Assembly: GCF_001541345.2 (NCBI RefSeq)
Contig: NZ_LMVL02000002.1
Span: 124,001-188,000, forward strand
From: Gillisella vitis
GTDB lineage: Bacteria > Pseudomonadota > Alphaproteobacteria > Rhizobiales > Rhizobiaceae
Reading direction: 5' to 3'
Length of the DNA: 64,000 nucleotides
The notes beneath the pieces were generated by a model. It was given only the letters and a program-made list of their open reading frames with translations. It was not told the DNA's origin and did no database searches. Position numbers and translations under genes: made by a program. Each line of letters opens with the position of its first letter. The stretch's first letter is position 1. Shown here in pieces: positions 1 through 9,491 of the stretch.

Positions 1-615
1 GATCGGCGTCATACCGCGCGGGGCGATCAGGTCCGTCGGGCTGGCAACCTGTGCAGCCAGATTGGCCTGGGAGGCGCAGCCGAAATTCTGCCAGTTCTTG
101 TTCTGCGCTGTGTCGTTGGAGAGGTCCTCCGGCCATTGGCCACAGGGTCCGGCCACCGCCGTGGTTGCGACATAGCTCAACCGGATCGGCGCGGCATCGC
201 CTGTTGCGCCGGCCCGGTAAGGCCGTTCAACGATTTTGGGGGCGGCAATACCCTTGGACACCAGCAGGCTGCGCACCTGGCGAGCGATGCTGGAGGCCGC
301 CGTTGTATTGGGAGAGCCTTGCGGCACCAGGATCTGCACATAGCCGGTGGACGCATTGCGGTAATCCTGGGCAAAGCCCGTCACTGCATCGCTCATGCCG
401 ATCGTCAGGCGGCTTGAGCCCTGCGCGACCGGAAGATCCAGCGAATGCTCGACATCGGTGACGATGATCGGGTGGCGGGTCCGGTAATCGTCGGGAATCG
501 AGCCGGTGGACATCTCGTCTTTCATACCGCCGCAACTGCTAAGCGGCAGGATGGCCATCAATCCGAGGAGCAGCATCGAAGCGCGGGTCAGGGACAGGGT
601 AGGGTGAAGTGTCAT
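1..615 (-). CDS. cpaD: CpaD-family pilus assembly lipoprotein (3' end beyond window)
   Basis: Periplasmic/outer-membrane lipoprotein of the Flp (Tad) pilus machine. Read from ATG at 615 the frame stays open to the window edge, giving 205 residues. The N-terminus is a lipoprotein signal with lipobox LSSC near residue 28, followed by the linker STGSIPDDY. The C-terminal part carries the family landmark NFGCASQANLAAQV and then DLIAPRGMTP, typical of CpaD. It lies 11 bp downstream of cpaC on the same strand, so it is probably the fourth gene of cpaABCD. The stop codon is outside the window. Recognised from family motifs; strong call. Confidence 0.9.
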   Translation of the reverse strand, partial: MTLHPTLSLTRASMLLLGLMAILPLSSCGGMKDEMSTGSIPDDYRTRHPIIVTDVEHSLDLPVAQGSSRLTIGMSDAVTGFAQDYRNASTGYVQILVPQGSPNTTAASSIARQVRSLLVSKGIAAPKIVERPYRAGATGDAAPIRLSYVATTAVAGPCGQWPEDLSNDTAQNKNWQNFGCASQANLAAQVASPTDLIAPRGMTPI

Positions 616-626
616 CGCGTCCGCCC

Positions 627-2201
627 TCATTTGTAAATATAGCCGACTGTGCCGTGATAGGCGCCGTTTGCCGTGGTTTCCTTGCGGCCGTAGACCTTGT
701 TGACACGGTTCAGGAAATACATGGCACCGTCTCCGGCAGGATTGAAATTGTCGTCAGGACGCGCCAGCGCATTGCGGGTGACGGGCCGGACCAGATAGGG
801 CGTGGCGATGATCACCAGTTCGGTTTCGTTGCGCACGAAATCCTTGCTGCGAAACAGCGTGCCGAAGATCGGGATTTTCGAAATACCCGGCAGTCCAGAC
901 ATGGCCTGACGGACATTGTCCTGAACCAGACCGGCAATCACAATCGATCCACCGGAGGGCAGCTCGACTGTGGTCGAGGCTTCGCGCTTGCGGATCGACA
1001 GATAGGTTGAACCGGGGATGGACGCATCCGAATTGCCCTCTACCACCGATCCTTCATAGGTCGGTTCGGAAACATTGGTTTCGATCGCCAGGCTGATTCG
1101 GCCGGGCGAGAGCACGACTGGCCGGAAGTTCAGCTGAATACCGTAATCGACAGTCGAGGTCGTGCGAGAGACGGTTTTCTGGCCGGTGGTGCTGTCGGTG
1201 CTGATTTCCTGACCGGCTGCCAGGCGATATTCGCCGCCGACATAGAATTTCGCCTGTTCGCCGGAAATGGCCGTCAGGCTGGGCTCAGCCAGGGTGCGCA
1301 TCACGCCCGCCTGTTCCATGGCATTGACATAGGCGCTGATGCCAAAGCTGCCGAATGTCTTGGAAATTGTGGCGGTGCCGCCGACGTCGACGGAATTGCC
1401 AAGGTTGGACGGATTGGCGTAGCTGATGCCGCTGGTGCCATCGGTGGCGCTGGCGCTGACACCAAGCTGTTTCAGCACCTGGCGGCTGACCTCGGCAACG
1501 GTGACTTTCAACGTTACCTGATCTTCGCCTTCGATGGTCAGCATGTTGACGATCTGCGAGGTCTGGCGATCTTCCGCATAGATGGCCACCGCGCCGTCGC
1601 CGCTGCTGTTGCTGGTTGCGGTTTCCCCACGGGTGGTGGCTTCACCACCCTGCAGGAAGGCCTTGGCAAGGCTGACGGCGCGCGACGAATCCTGCGGGGT
1701 GCGCACCGTGCCGCTCAGCACGACGTTGTCAGAGATGATCTCGACCTTGATATTGGACTCAGGAATGAACCGGCTCAGGTTGGTTTGCAGACCCTCGATA
1801 TCCCGTTCGATTTGCAGGTCGAGACTGACGATTTCACGGCCATCCGCCCCGAAAATGAAAATATTGGTCTGGCCGACCTTCTTGCCGAACAGATAAATCC
1901 GGCGCGAAGTCCGGGTAACGGCATCGGCCAGTTCCGGATCGGCCACCAGGATATCGTGCGCATCTTCAGGCAGATCGACGACGATGGCCTTGTTAAGGCC
2001 AAGCTTCAGGTCGCGCCGCACACCGGGGCCGGTTTGGGCGATGCGCACCAGGCTCTGGGCACCTGCGGCCTGCGCTGCGGACGGCCAGATAAAGGCCGCT
2101 ATGGGCAGGTCTGCTATCGACAGGCCGAGTGAAAGGGTGGCGACGATCATGGTCCGCAACAGGCGGGAAGAGGAAGCGCGCATGGAAAATCGTCCGTTCA
2201 T
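627..2201 (-). CDS. cpaC: CpaC-type outer-membrane secretin of the Flp pilus
   Basis: 524-residue secretin forming the outer-membrane channel for the Flp pilus. A signal peptide ends near residue 45 (AQAAG). The pilus-formation N-terminal domain occupies roughly 55-130 (LVADPELADAV, GQTNIFIF), a BON-like segment follows (about 140-180), and the secretin core covers about 250-470, with VDYGIQLNFRPVV and the conserved IVIAGLVQD and PIFGTLFRS stretches near the end. Its ATG overlaps the cpaB stop (ATGA), so translation is coupled. Length and domain order match the RcpA/CpaC family. Confidence 0.95.
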   Translation of the reverse strand: MNGRFSMRASSSRLLRTMIVATLSLGLSIADLPIAAFIWPSAAQAAGAQSLVRIAQTGPGVRRDLKLGLNKAIVVDLPEDAHDILVADPELADAVTRTSRRIYLFGKKVGQTNIFIFGADGREIVSLDLQIERDIEGLQTNLSRFIPESNIKVEIISDNVVLSGTVRTPQDSSRAVSLAKAFLQGGEATTRGETATSNSSGDGAVAIYAEDRQTSQIVNMLTIEGEDQVTLKVTVAEVSRQVLKQLGVSASATDGTSGISYANPSNLGNSVDVGGTATISKTFGSFGISAYVNAMEQAGVMRTLAEPSLTAISGEQAKFYVGGEYRLAAGQEISTDSTTGQKTVSRTTSTVDYGIQLNFRPVVLSPGRISLAIETNVSEPTYEGSVVEGNSDASIPGSTYLSIRKREASTTVELPSGGSIVIAGLVQDNVRQAMSGLPGISKIPIFGTLFRSKDFVRNETELVIIATPYLVRPVTRNALARPDDNFNPAGDGAMYFLNRVNKVYGRKETTANGAYHGTVGYIYK

Positions 2202-3007
2202 TGTTTTGCAGCTCCCGCGCTCTTGACGATCTGCCCGGATTTAATGACCTGTACCTGTGGACCGCCGCTGTCGCCGCTCAGCAGGTAGCTTGCGGAACTA
2301 TTGTCCTGCTCCTGGGCATCCGCCACGGAGCGCAGCGCCAGTGACAGGCGCTCGGCCATCTGCTGGGCCACCGTCAGCACCTTGGTTTGCTCCGGTGTCA
2401 GTTCCAGTGTTGCGGTGGTGCCGATGACCGAACGGGTGCCGTCGTTCTTTTCCTCGATCTGCTGGTCGATGGCGAGAACGCGGACATTGGACAGCACGGT
2501 TTCGGTCAGATGATTGTCATTATCGCCCTTGCGGACCATGATCACGTCAACGCGGTCATTGGGCAGGATGAAACCGCCAGCACCGGTTGCCACGGAAATT
2601 TCCGTGGAGATTGCCCGCTTTCCGGCTGGAAGCAGCGCTGAAAGGGTGCGGCTGGAGGCGTCGGCGATCTTTTCGATCCGGATCGGCTCACCTTCGAAAA
2701 TCGGCAGCCGCACGACAAGCCCGGCGAGGTCGCTCAAGGCCTGGGGACGGTTTTCTTCCGTTACAAAGCCGTCGACCAGGTCGGTCTTCGGCCAGTCCAT
2801 CCAGCGCATGGCCTTATCGGTCAGGCGGGCGCCGACCGGCAGGCTGGCAGCGGCGATCAGCACCTTGGTGGTCGGCTCTTTTGTCACCACAGGCTCGGAT
2901 TGCTGTACTACCACGCGCTTTTGCCCGCTCAACCCCATGGCCAGCAGACCGGCCAGACCGGCCGCGACCACGGCGACGAAGAGAATGAGAATGCGGGCGG
3001 GCTTCAT
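2198..3007 (-). CDS. cpaB: CpaB/RcpC-type Flp pilus assembly protein
   Basis: 269-residue inner-membrane-anchored periplasmic protein of the Flp pilus. An N-terminal membrane segment (ILILFVAVVAAGLAGLLAMG) is followed by an SAF-like domain (about 50-110, VLIAAASLPVGARL) and the RcpC core with AISTEISVATGAGGFILPNDRVDV, the usual CpaB signature near 135-155. It ends inside the cpaC start codon. Upstream, from 3008 to 3117, lies a short gap with a dyad that may carry its promoter. Confidence 0.93.
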   Translation of the reverse strand: MKPARILILFVAVVAAGLAGLLAMGLSGQKRVVVQQSEPVVTKEPTTKVLIAAASLPVGARLTDKAMRWMDWPKTDLVDGFVTEENRPQALSDLAGLVVRLPIFEGEPIRIEKIADASSRTLSALLPAGKRAISTEISVATGAGGFILPNDRVDVIMVRKGDNDNHLTETVLSNVRVLAIDQQIEEKNDGTRSVIGTTATLELTPEQTKVLTVAQQMAERLSLALRSVADAQEQDNSSASYLLSGDSGGPQVQVIKSGQIVKSAGAAKQ

Positions 3008-3072
3008 GGTCTGTCCTTAAGTCGGCGGAAGCTTTCTTAAGGTCGAAAAGAACAGAAATTGGTGTAATTATA

Positions 3073-3102
3073 GTTAACAACCGCCTTACTGGCGTGGTTA
3101 AC
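3073..3102 (-). promoter_or_regulatory. GTTAAC-flanked dyad upstream of cpaB
   Basis: Two GTTAAC hexamers (3073-3078 and 3097-3102) flank a partly self-complementary centre in the 110-bp gap between cpaA and cpaB. TTAACC-type sequences are half-sites of CtrA, which controls pilus genes in some alphaproteobacteria, but the TTAA-N7-TTAA spacing is not met. Seen: the dyad. Inferred: regulatory role. Confidence 0.28.
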
Positions 3103-3117
3103 AAAATATTGCCGGAT

Positions 3118-3636
3118 TTATTTCGGCGAAACTGTCGCCAAGGCCAATGTCACCACTGGGGCACTGAGAAAACTGCAAAAACCGCCAATGGCAATGGCAA
3201 TGCCATAGGGAATTTTTTTCTCGACAATCAGCGAGCGCGGAAGACGTAGCCCAAGGGCCATCACCGTATTGGCCTGGCTGCGCAAAGCCAGGATCATCAG
3301 GGTCAGCACGCCGCCGAATACCGCGACTTCAATCAGAAATTCCACCAGGCTGATATTAAAGCCATACCAAACCGCAGCAGCCGTCAAAAGCTTGGCGTCG
3401 CCGCCGCCCATGACATTGACGGCAAACAGCGTGAAGCAACCGAAAAACACGATCAGGCCCGCTGCGAGATGCAGGCCGGTCAAACCTAGAGGTAGGCCAA
3501 GAACGAAAGCAAGGGCGCCAAAGCCGATAAGCAGTACGAGGGGGATGGCATTGGGGATCTTCATCTCGAACAAATCGGTAAAGGCCGCCATTGCCAGACA
3601 AAGGGGAAAGATCAGTGACAGCGTAACAGCCAGCAT
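3118..3636 (-). CDS. cpaA: CpaA-type prepilin peptidase (A24 family)
   Basis: Membrane aspartic protease that cleaves the Flp prepilin after Gly. From ATG at 3636 it has 172 residues, the usual family length; an ATG at 3693 would add 19 residues of non-hydrophobic sequence and is less likely. Both catalytic-aspartate regions are present: FTDLFEMKIPN near residue 20 and GGGDAKLL (the GxGD motif) near residue 80. Five or six hydrophobic segments are visible. It lies between the pilin gene and cpaB on the same strand, as in other rhizobial ctp clusters. Confidence 0.9.
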   Translation of the reverse strand: MLAVTLSLIFPLCLAMAAFTDLFEMKIPNAIPLVLLIGFGALAFVLGLPLGLTGLHLAAGLIVFFGCFTLFAVNVMGGGDAKLLTAAAVWYGFNISLVEFLIEVAVFGGVLTLMILALRSQANTVMALGLRLPRSLIVEKKIPYGIAIAIGGFCSFLSAPVVTLALATVSPK

Positions 3637-3782
3637 GGCGGATGAAACCTTTGACGACGTGATTTTGATGAATCGACCATGCAGTAAAGCCATTACCGAA
3701 TCATTCTCTGGACTGAAAATACTGCTCGCTCAGAATATTTGGGGTGGGAATATTTAGGGCAGGCTCTCCTGTGAGATCAACG

Positions 3783-3808
3783 AGAAAAGCCGCCCTTGCG
3801 AGGCGGCT
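3783..3808 (-). terminator. Rho-independent terminator after the pilin gene
   Basis: AGCCGCC (3788-3794) and GGCGGCT (3802-3808) form a 7-bp GC-rich stem with a 7-nt loop; on the minus strand the stem is followed by TTTTC. It lies 30 bp past the pilin stop and would separate abundant pilin mRNA from cpaA-D. Confidence 0.8.
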
Positions 3809-3837
3809 CTTGTAGCCTTGAGGCCGCTCACTGCAGC

Positions 3838-4023
3838 TTAGTTTGAAGCCGACACACCCTTATTCATCTGAGTCGTCAGATTGTTAAACGTGTTGCCGAT
3901 GCTGTTGCCGAGCGTCGTTGCACCAGCGACGAGGGCCACGGAAATCAAAGCGGCAATCAGACCGTATTCAATGGCGGTCGCGCCGGATTCATCCTTCATA
4001 AAACGTGCGAAAATCTTGGTCAT
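3838..4023 (-). CDS. ctpA: Flp/Fap-type class IVb pilin
   Basis: 61-residue major pilin. The start at 4023 is preceded by AGGAG at good spacing; an upstream in-frame ATG at 4041 has no such site. The N-terminus is a basic leader MTKIFARFMKDESG, with cleavage expected after Gly14, then ATAIEYGLIAALISVAL, the hydrophobic stalk with Glu5 and Tyr6 of the mature pilin. The protein is short and ends in a polar tail, typical of Flp. It is isolated by a terminator from cpaA, in line with high expression. Confidence 0.95.
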   Translation of the reverse strand: MTKIFARFMKDESGATAIEYGLIAALISVALVAGATTLGNSIGNTFNNLTTQMNKGVSASN

Positions 4024-4391
4024 GTTCTTCTCCTGCTCCATAAGGGTTTCTCTGGTCCGCCAACTGTTTTTTGTTGTCCGGTTGAGCTGAAATTACAGGT
4101 CGCCGCATTGCTATCGCCTTAAGAAAACAAGTTAATTATCCCTGAACGGCAGCTTGATTTGAGTGTGGTAAATGAAGCCGAAAGATAGTCGGAAAAATTG
4201 TATTCACTCCGGGAAAAGGCCAGCATTCAAGCATGTGTACATGCAAAATTATGCAAGTATGTGTCAGTTATGGCCGCGGACATGCCAATGTTTATCGGGA
4301 GATGAACCGTATTGTGTTCTGAGAGGAGACGGTGGTTTCATGGTTCATTTACCATTTTACCTCAATCTATGGTCCTTATCTGCACGAGAGA
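4024..4391. other. Divergent promoter region between pilin and plus-strand pilus gene
   Basis: 368 bp without a supported gene. It must hold the pilin promoter (leftward) and the promoter of the gene at 4392 (rightward). It is AT-richer than its flanks. The only clear structure is the dyad at 4231-4244. TTAA occurs at two nearby positions around 4118-4136, but with the wrong spacing for a full CtrA box. Confidence 0.5.
4231..4244. promoter_or_regulatory. GCATGT-GT-ACATGC inverted repeat
   Basis: Perfect 6-bp arms with a 2-bp spacer, about 150 bp upstream of the plus-strand pilus gene and 210 bp upstream of the pilin start. A related half (GCAAGTATGT) follows at 4253. It could be a regulator site shared by the divergent pilus units; no factor is identified. 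Confidence 0.35.
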
Positions 4392-4847
4392 ATGTTTTCC
4401 ATGACGCTGCCGATGTCGTTTCGCTGCTGTTTTGCGCTGTTGCTTGCCACAATGGCGCTCGTTTCCGGTACCGCTCGTGCTGAAGACCCACTTTTGCGCG
4501 TGGTCATGAACCAGGCCCGCATTCTTAAACTCGACCGGCCAGTCAGCAAGGTCATCATCGGCAATGAGAAAGTCGCCGATGCCACCGTGGCCGACCCGAA
4601 AACCATCGTGTTGACAGGGCGCAGCTTCGGAACGACGAATTTGGTTCTGCTCGACAGTCAGGGCAATGCCATTTTCGACCAGCGTATTCTTGTCTCTATT
4701 GATGAAGCCAATACAGTCCGGCTGTACAAACAGACGCAGCGCACGGTTCTGTCCTGCACGCCAAGCTGTGAGCAGCATTCGCAGGCTGGAAATTCCACTG
4801 GAGACACGTCCTCCAGCACAAGTACGTCAATGGTTACCGCACAATAG
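4392..4847 (+). CDS. Stand-alone pilus-formation N-domain protein (secretin N-domain paralogue)
   Basis: 151 residues from ATG at 4392 (GAGAG just upstream); an ATG at 4332 would place about 20 non-signal residues before the signal peptide. A signal peptide ends at ARA-ED near residue 30. The rest is the domain also found at the start of CpaC: LRVVMNQARILKLDRPVSKV, VADATVADPKTIVLTG and TNLVLLDSQGN align with CpaC residues 60-130. There is no BON or secretin core. The C-terminus has two cysteines in SCTPSC and a Ser/Thr-rich tail. Probably a periplasmic accessory of the Flp pilus. Confidence 0.8.
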   Translation: MFSMTLPMSFRCCFALLLATMALVSGTARAEDPLLRVVMNQARILKLDRPVSKVIIGNEKVADATVADPKTIVLTGRSFGTTNLVLLDSQGNAIFDQRILVSIDEANTVRLYKQTQRTVLSCTPSCEQHSQAGNSTGDTSSSTSTSMVTAQ

Positions 4848-5079
4848 CGGGAAGCGCGAAGATACTGAACGGATACGGCGGCTTTATCGGCTATATCGTT
4901 CCTGAATGAGCGCCTGCATAAGAAGTCATGCAGTAACAATATGAATTTATTCAAAATACCTAAAATTAAGTTTTAAGTCGTTTCCGTATTATCCTGTTCA
5001 AACTGAAGGAATTCGGCAACGAAAATTAAATAGATCCAGACCTAGCTTGCTATCAGGCACAACAACCGGCATTCAGACG

Positions 5080-5703
5080 ATGGTCTTACCAGATGGCACC
5101 CGTGACAAACGCAACGGACGATGGCGCAGATGGGCATTAGCGGCCAGGCGTTTACGTCGCTCCCGTGACGGATCGGCGGCCATCGAATTCGCCATTCTGG
5201 CCATTCCTTACTTTCTGATTATTTTTGCCATCCTGGAAACATTCGTGGCTTTCATTGCCGAACAGACCGTCAATTCAGCGGTCGATACGCTCGGCAGGCA
5301 ATTGCGCACCGGCAATATCACCTATAACCAGACCCGCAGCACCGATAAGACGGCCACGGAATTCCGCCAGCTATTCTGCAACGAGATTTCCTTTCTTCTC
5401 ACCTGCGACGCGGATGAAGTCGCAACGCCCAACCGGCTCTGGCTCGATGTGCGTACCTTCTCGGCCTTTTCCTCCATGCCCACCACCATCGCCACGACGG
5501 CGGGTAGTCTCGATACGTCCAGTTTTGCCTTCACGCCGGGTGGAGCAAGTTCGATCAATATGCTGCGCGCCTTTTATTACTGGCCGGTGACCACGGATCT
5601 TGTCCGTCCCTATATCGCCACGATCCATCGCCCCGGCGTTTCCAGCAACTCAGATTATCTCATCGTGTCGACAATGGCGTTTCAGAACGAGAATTATCCA
5701 TGA
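5080..5703 (+). CDS. TadE-type pseudopilin
   Basis: 207 residues from ATG at 5080; a TTG at 5047 would extend it by 11. After a basic leader (RRLRRSRDGSAAIEF) comes the TadE-like transmembrane segment AILAIPYFLIIFAILETFVAF, and then a periplasmic domain of about 130 residues with two Cys (FCNEI, LLTCD) that may form a disulfide. TadE and TadF proteins are minor, pseudopilin-like subunits of Tad pili. Its stop overlaps the next gene's start (ATGA). Confidence 0.88.
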   Translation: MVLPDGTRDKRNGRWRRWALAARRLRRSRDGSAAIEFAILAIPYFLIIFAILETFVAFIAEQTVNSAVDTLGRQLRTGNITYNQTRSTDKTATEFRQLFCNEISFLLTCDADEVATPNRLWLDVRTFSAFSSMPTTIATTAGSLDTSSFAFTPGGASSINMLRAFYYWPVTTDLVRPYIATIHRPGVSSNSDYLIVSTMAFQNENYP

Positions 5704-6284
5704 GATCGATATCGGTATTGATGCTCCGTCTGTGCAGACCATTCCGGCGATTGGCCCTGGATCGATCCGGGGTGGGCGCGGTGGAATTTGCCCTGATCGT
5801 ACCCCTGCTGCTGGTTCTGTATCTGGGCGCGTTCGAACTCACCATGGCGCTCAGCGTTTCCCAGCGCGCCACCACCAGCGCCGGGGCCATTGCCGATATC
5901 GTGGCGCGCCAGCAGACAACGGTCAACAAGACCTTTCTGGCGACCATGCCGGATGTGCTGAAAGCCATGTTCGCCCCGACAGCGACAACGGGCTATGCAC
6001 TGAAGATCACCGGCATCAAGGTGGACAGCAATGTCAAGGCGACGATTGCCTGGTCCTGGGCGCAGGATGGATCCAAACCCTATGCAACAGGCGCAACGGT
6101 CACGCTTCCATCAGGCATGGCCGCCGCCAACGCCTTTTTCGTTCACGCGGAACTGACTGTGCCGCACGAGCTTGTCACCTATTTGCCGGGATTTTCGGGG
6201 TCGAGCGTCAACACCATTACCATCGCCAGGGATTATTACTTCCGTCAGCGGGAAAACGGTGAGATTGCCTGTTCGGACTGCTGA
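5700..6284 (+). CDS. TadE/TadG-type pseudopilin
   Basis: 194 residues. A basic leader with RSGVGAVEFALIVPLLLVLYLG is the TadE-like prepilin segment, followed by a periplasmic domain. It is translationally coupled to the preceding TadE-type gene by ATGA at 5700-5703. The C-terminus ends in CSDC. Two such genes in tandem next to the cpa cluster are standard for rhizobial Tad loci. It is too short to be a full TadG with a von Willebrand domain, so it is probably TadE/TadF-like. Confidence 0.85.
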   Translation: MRSISVLMLRLCRPFRRLALDRSGVGAVEFALIVPLLLVLYLGAFELTMALSVSQRATTSAGAIADIVARQQTTVNKTFLATMPDVLKAMFAPTATTGYALKITGIKVDSNVKATIAWSWAQDGSKPYATGATVTLPSGMAAANAFFVHAELTVPHELVTYLPGFSGSSVNTITIARDYYFRQRENGEIACSDC

Positions 6285-6431
6285 TCCGCATGTGGATTTG
6301 CCATTGGCGGCCTAAATGTCTATTCAATCCGTCCGATTGATATTCAACTGCCTGATGCTGCCTGGTTTCATTTTAATCCCGAAGTGATTCAAGGTGAAAT
6401 ACAAGGCACGACCGGGCGTGACGGGTGAAGC

Positions 6432-7652
6432 ATGGCGCGGGCCTTTCTGTTTGTTCTCGATTCCTTCGGCGTCGGCGGCGCGCCTGATGCGTCAACCTAT
6501 GGCGATGAGGGGGCCGATACGCTGGGGCATATCGCAGAATTCTGCGCCGCCGGTGCCGGAGACCGCGATGGCCTGCGAACCGGGCCGCTGATGTTGCCGA
6601 ACCTGTCGGCGCTGGGCTTGTTGCAGATTGCCAGTTTGGCCAGTGGCAATGTGCCTGCGGGCATGGCCCTGCCAGAGCGGGTCTTTGGTCTCCACGGCGC
6701 GGCCAATGAGATTTCCCGTGGCAAGGATACACCGTCCGGTCATTGGGAAATCGCCGGCACACCCGTGATGTTTGACTGGGGTTATTTCCCACAAGAAGGC
6801 GATGCCTTTCCAGCCGATCTCGTCGCCGAGATCTGTAAACGCGCCAATCTTCCCGGAATTCTCGGCAATTGTCATGCCTCTGGCACGGATATTCTGGGCC
6901 GATTGGGCGAGGAGCATTGTCGCACCGGACAACCAATCTGCTACACATCCTCTGATAGTGTCTTCCAGATTGCCGCCCATGAGCATGTGTTCGGGCTGGA
7001 GCGTTTGCTGCGGCTCTGCGAAATTGTTCGGGAATTGCTAAGCCCCTACAAGATAGGCCGGGTGATCGCCCGCCCCTTTATCGGCAACAGTGCTTCGAAT
7101 TTCCAGCGCACCGGCAATCGGAGGGATTATTCGGTCCTGCCCCCGGAGCCGACGCTGCTCGATCGGTTGAGCGAAGCGGGCCGCACGGTGCACGCCATTG
7201 GCAAGATCGGCGATATCTTCGCCCATCAGGGAACTGGACGCGAAATCAAGGCGAATGGCAATGCCGCGCTGATGGAGACGACGCTGGCGGTGATGGAAGA
7301 GGCCGCCGAGGGTGATCTGGTTTTCACCAATTTCGTCGACTTCGATATGCTGTACGGCCATCGCCGCGATGTGCCGGGCTATGCCGCGGCGCTGGAAGCC
7401 TTTGATCTCTGGCTGCCGGATGTCTACCGCAAGCTTATCCCCGGCGACATGGTGATCCTGACCGCCGATCATGGCTGCGATCCGACCTGGCGCGGCACCG
7501 ACCATACGCGTGAGCGGGTGCCGATCATGGCGTTCGGTCCCGGTATCCGGGCGCGTTCTATCGGCATTCGCGACACCTATGCCGATATCGGTGAGACAAT
7601 TGCGGCCCATCTCGGCATTGCTCCCGGTCGTCATGGCAGGAGTTTCCTATGA
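6432..7652 (+). CDS. deoB: Phosphopentomutase
   Basis: 406-residue cytosolic enzyme interconverting ribose or deoxyribose 1- and 5-phosphates; it links nucleoside phosphorylases to the pentose phosphate pathway and to DeoC. Alkaline-phosphatase-fold metal and phosphoryl motifs are present: [14 protein letters not shown] at residues 7-20, DTPSGHWE near 100 and [17 protein letters not shown] near 337-353. Length is normal. Its stop overlaps the add start (ATGA at 7649). The partner phosphorylases and deoC are 37 kb away in this window. Confidence 0.96.
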   Translation: MARAFLFVLDSFGVGGAPDASTYGDEGADTLGHIAEFCAAGAGDRDGLRTGPLMLPNLSALGLLQIASLASGNVPAGMALPERVFGLHGAANEISRGKDTPSGHWEIAGTPVMFDWGYFPQEGDAFPADLVAEICKRANLPGILGNCHASGTDILGRLGEEHCRTGQPICYTSSDSVFQIAAHEHVFGLERLLRLCEIVRELLSPYKIGRVIARPFIGNSASNFQRTGNRRDYSVLPPEPTLLDRLSEAGRTVHAIGKIGDIFAHQGTGREIKANGNAALMETTLAVMEEAAEGDLVFTNFVDFDMLYGHRRDVPGYAAALEAFDLWLPDVYRKLIPGDMVILTADHGCDPTWRGTDHTRERVPIMAFGPGIRARSIGIRDTYADIGETIAAHLGIAPGRHGRSFL

Positions 7653-8647
7653 CTGCATCGCTGTTGAAGGCCGAACTGCATTGCCATGTTGAAGGTGCAG
7701 CACCTCCGGCTCTGGTCGCGGCCCAAGCTGAGAAATATGGCATTGACGCCAGCAGCTTCATCCGCAATGGCGCTTATGTCTGGGAGGATTTCACCAGTTT
7801 CATAGCCGCCTATGATTTCGTCGCCTCGGTGTTTCGCAGCGAGGAGGATTTTGCCGCCCTGGCCGAGGCCTACCTGAGCGAACTCGCGGGCGTCAATACG
7901 ATCTATAGCGAGCTATTCGTTTCGCCTGACCATGGCGAGGCGGTGGGATTGTCTGCCGAAGCCTATATTGAAGGGCTGGCAGAGGGTATTGTCGCTGCCC
8001 GGGCCAAAACCGGTATTGAATGCCGGATGGTGATTATCGGTGAACGGCATCTGGGGCCGGAAAACGTCTTGCGCCGGGCGAAATGGCTGGCCGATTACCA
8101 GCATCCGCTGATCACGGGTTTCAACATGGCGGGTGAGGAGCGGATGAACCGGGTGGCGGATTACGCGCCTGCTTTCGACATCGCCCGCGAGGCAGGCTAT
8201 GGCATTACCATCCATGCGGGCGAGCTCTGTGCAGCTTTCAGCGTTCGGGATGCGCTGGATCTGGTGCGCCCAAGCCGGATTGGCCATGGCGTGCGCGCGA
8301 TTGAGGATGCCGATCTGGTGCAGCGGCTTGCGGACGAAGGTGTGGTCCTGGAGGTCTGTCCGGCTTCCAATATCGCGCTCAAGGTGTTTGAGGATTATGG
8401 CAGTCATCCGATGCGGGCTCTGGCCGATGCCGGGGTGCGAATGTGTATTAACTCCGATGATCCGCCATTTTTTCAGACATCACTGGCACGAGATTATGCC
8501 ATCGTCGCGGAGATGGGCTTTTCGAACGCGGAGATCAACGCCATGACGCGGACGGCCATCGAAGCGGCTTTCGTGGATGAGACGACCCGCCAAAACCTGT
8601 TGCAGCGGCTGCAAGCGGCTGGTTCTGGGGATGAGGCAGCGATTTAA
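7649..8647 (+). CDS. add: Adenosine deaminase
   Basis: 332-residue hydrolase converting adenosine and deoxyadenosine to inosine and deoxyinosine. The zinc-binding HxH is ELHCHVEG at residues 9-16; HAGE, with the catalytic Glu, is near 188, GHGVRAIED near 212 and NSDDPPFF near 267. Coupled to deoB by a 4-bp overlap. Could also act as an adenine deaminase-like member, but the HAGE and SDDP spacing fits Add. Its products feed the purine nucleoside phosphorylase at 44.1 kb. Confidence 0.93.
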   Translation: MTASLLKAELHCHVEGAAPPALVAAQAEKYGIDASSFIRNGAYVWEDFTSFIAAYDFVASVFRSEEDFAALAEAYLSELAGVNTIYSELFVSPDHGEAVGLSAEAYIEGLAEGIVAARAKTGIECRMVIIGERHLGPENVLRRAKWLADYQHPLITGFNMAGEERMNRVADYAPAFDIAREAGYGITIHAGELCAAFSVRDALDLVRPSRIGHGVRAIEDADLVQRLADEGVVLEVCPASNIALKVFEDYGSHPMRALADAGVRMCINSDDPPFFQTSLARDYAIVAEMGFSNAEINAMTRTAIEAAFVDETTRQNLLQRLQAAGSGDEAAI

Positions 8648-8731
8648 CGGCTGCAAGCCTTGCTCATCCCACCGATTCGTTGGAAGAAACATCACAGTCA
8701 GGAATAGAGCGGAAGAGACAAGAGGTTTCCC

Positions 8732-9361
8732 ATGGACGGCGTCACAGTCATCAATCATCCCCTGGTGCAGCATAAGCTGACCTTCATGCGCCGCAAGGAA
8801 ACCTCGACGGCGGGCTTTCGCCGTCTGCTGCGGGAAATCTCGACGCTGCTCTGCTATGAAGTGACCCGCGATCTGGAACTGACCGTGGAAACCATCGAAA
8901 CGCCGATGGTGGAAATGGAAGCACCGGTGCTGGAAGGCAAGAAGCTGGTCTTCGCCTCCATCCTGCGCGCCGGAAACGGCCTGCTGGAAGGCATGCTGGA
9001 TCTGGTCCCCTCCGCCCGTGTCTCGCATGTCGGGGTCTACCGCGATCACGAGACCTTGCAGCCGGTCGAATATTACTTCAAGGCACCGGAAAACCTGTCG
9101 GAGCGGCTGGTGATTGTCGTTGATCCGATGCTGGCCACCGGCAATTCTTCGATTGCCGCCGTCGATAAGCTGAAGGAGCGGGGCGCCAAGAACCTGCGTT
9201 TCGTCTGCCTGTTGGCAGCTCCTGAGGGCCTGAAACATTTCCGCGAAGCCCATCCAGACGTGCCGATCTTTACGGCGTCGATCGACAGCCATTTGAACGA
9301 GCAGGGCTATATCGTGCCAGGTCTCGGCGATGCTGGCGACCGGATGTACGGCACGAAGTAA
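8732..9361 (+). CDS. upp: Uracil phosphoribosyltransferase
   Basis: 209-residue enzyme making UMP from uracil and PRPP. The PRPP loop [12 protein letters not shown] lies near residues 128-139, and the C-terminal uracil-binding region [16 protein letters not shown] closes the protein as in other Upp enzymes. It lies 84 bp after add on the same strand and is followed by a strong terminator. With deoA and cdd elsewhere in the window it completes pyrimidine salvage. Confidence 0.97.
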   Translation: MDGVTVINHPLVQHKLTFMRRKETSTAGFRRLLREISTLLCYEVTRDLELTVETIETPMVEMEAPVLEGKKLVFASILRAGNGLLEGMLDLVPSARVSHVGVYRDHETLQPVEYYFKAPENLSERLVIVVDPMLATGNSSIAAVDKLKERGAKNLRFVCLLAAPEGLKHFREAHPDVPIFTASIDSHLNEQGYIVPGLGDAGDRMYGTK

Positions 9362-9387
9362 AGCTTTCTTAACGACGAACGGCTTCG

Positions 9388-9420
9388 ACCCCGGTGCTTC
9401 CTGCGCCGGGGTTTGCTTTT
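9388..9420 (+). terminator. Rho-independent terminator after upp
   Basis: ACCCCGG (9388-9394) pairs with CCGGGGT (9406-9412), then TTTGCTTTT. It ends the deoB-add-upp transcript. Confidence 0.85.
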
Positions 9421-9491
9421 GAGCGGTAATGTTAACCGAAGTGAAATCCTGCCCACCGTTTCTATCTTCGATAGATCTGGAGAGAGATGTG

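Noticed and set aside
4118-4136. CtrA-like TTAA pair upstream of the pilin
   Set aside because: Spacing is 9 bp, not 7; not enough to claim a CtrA box.
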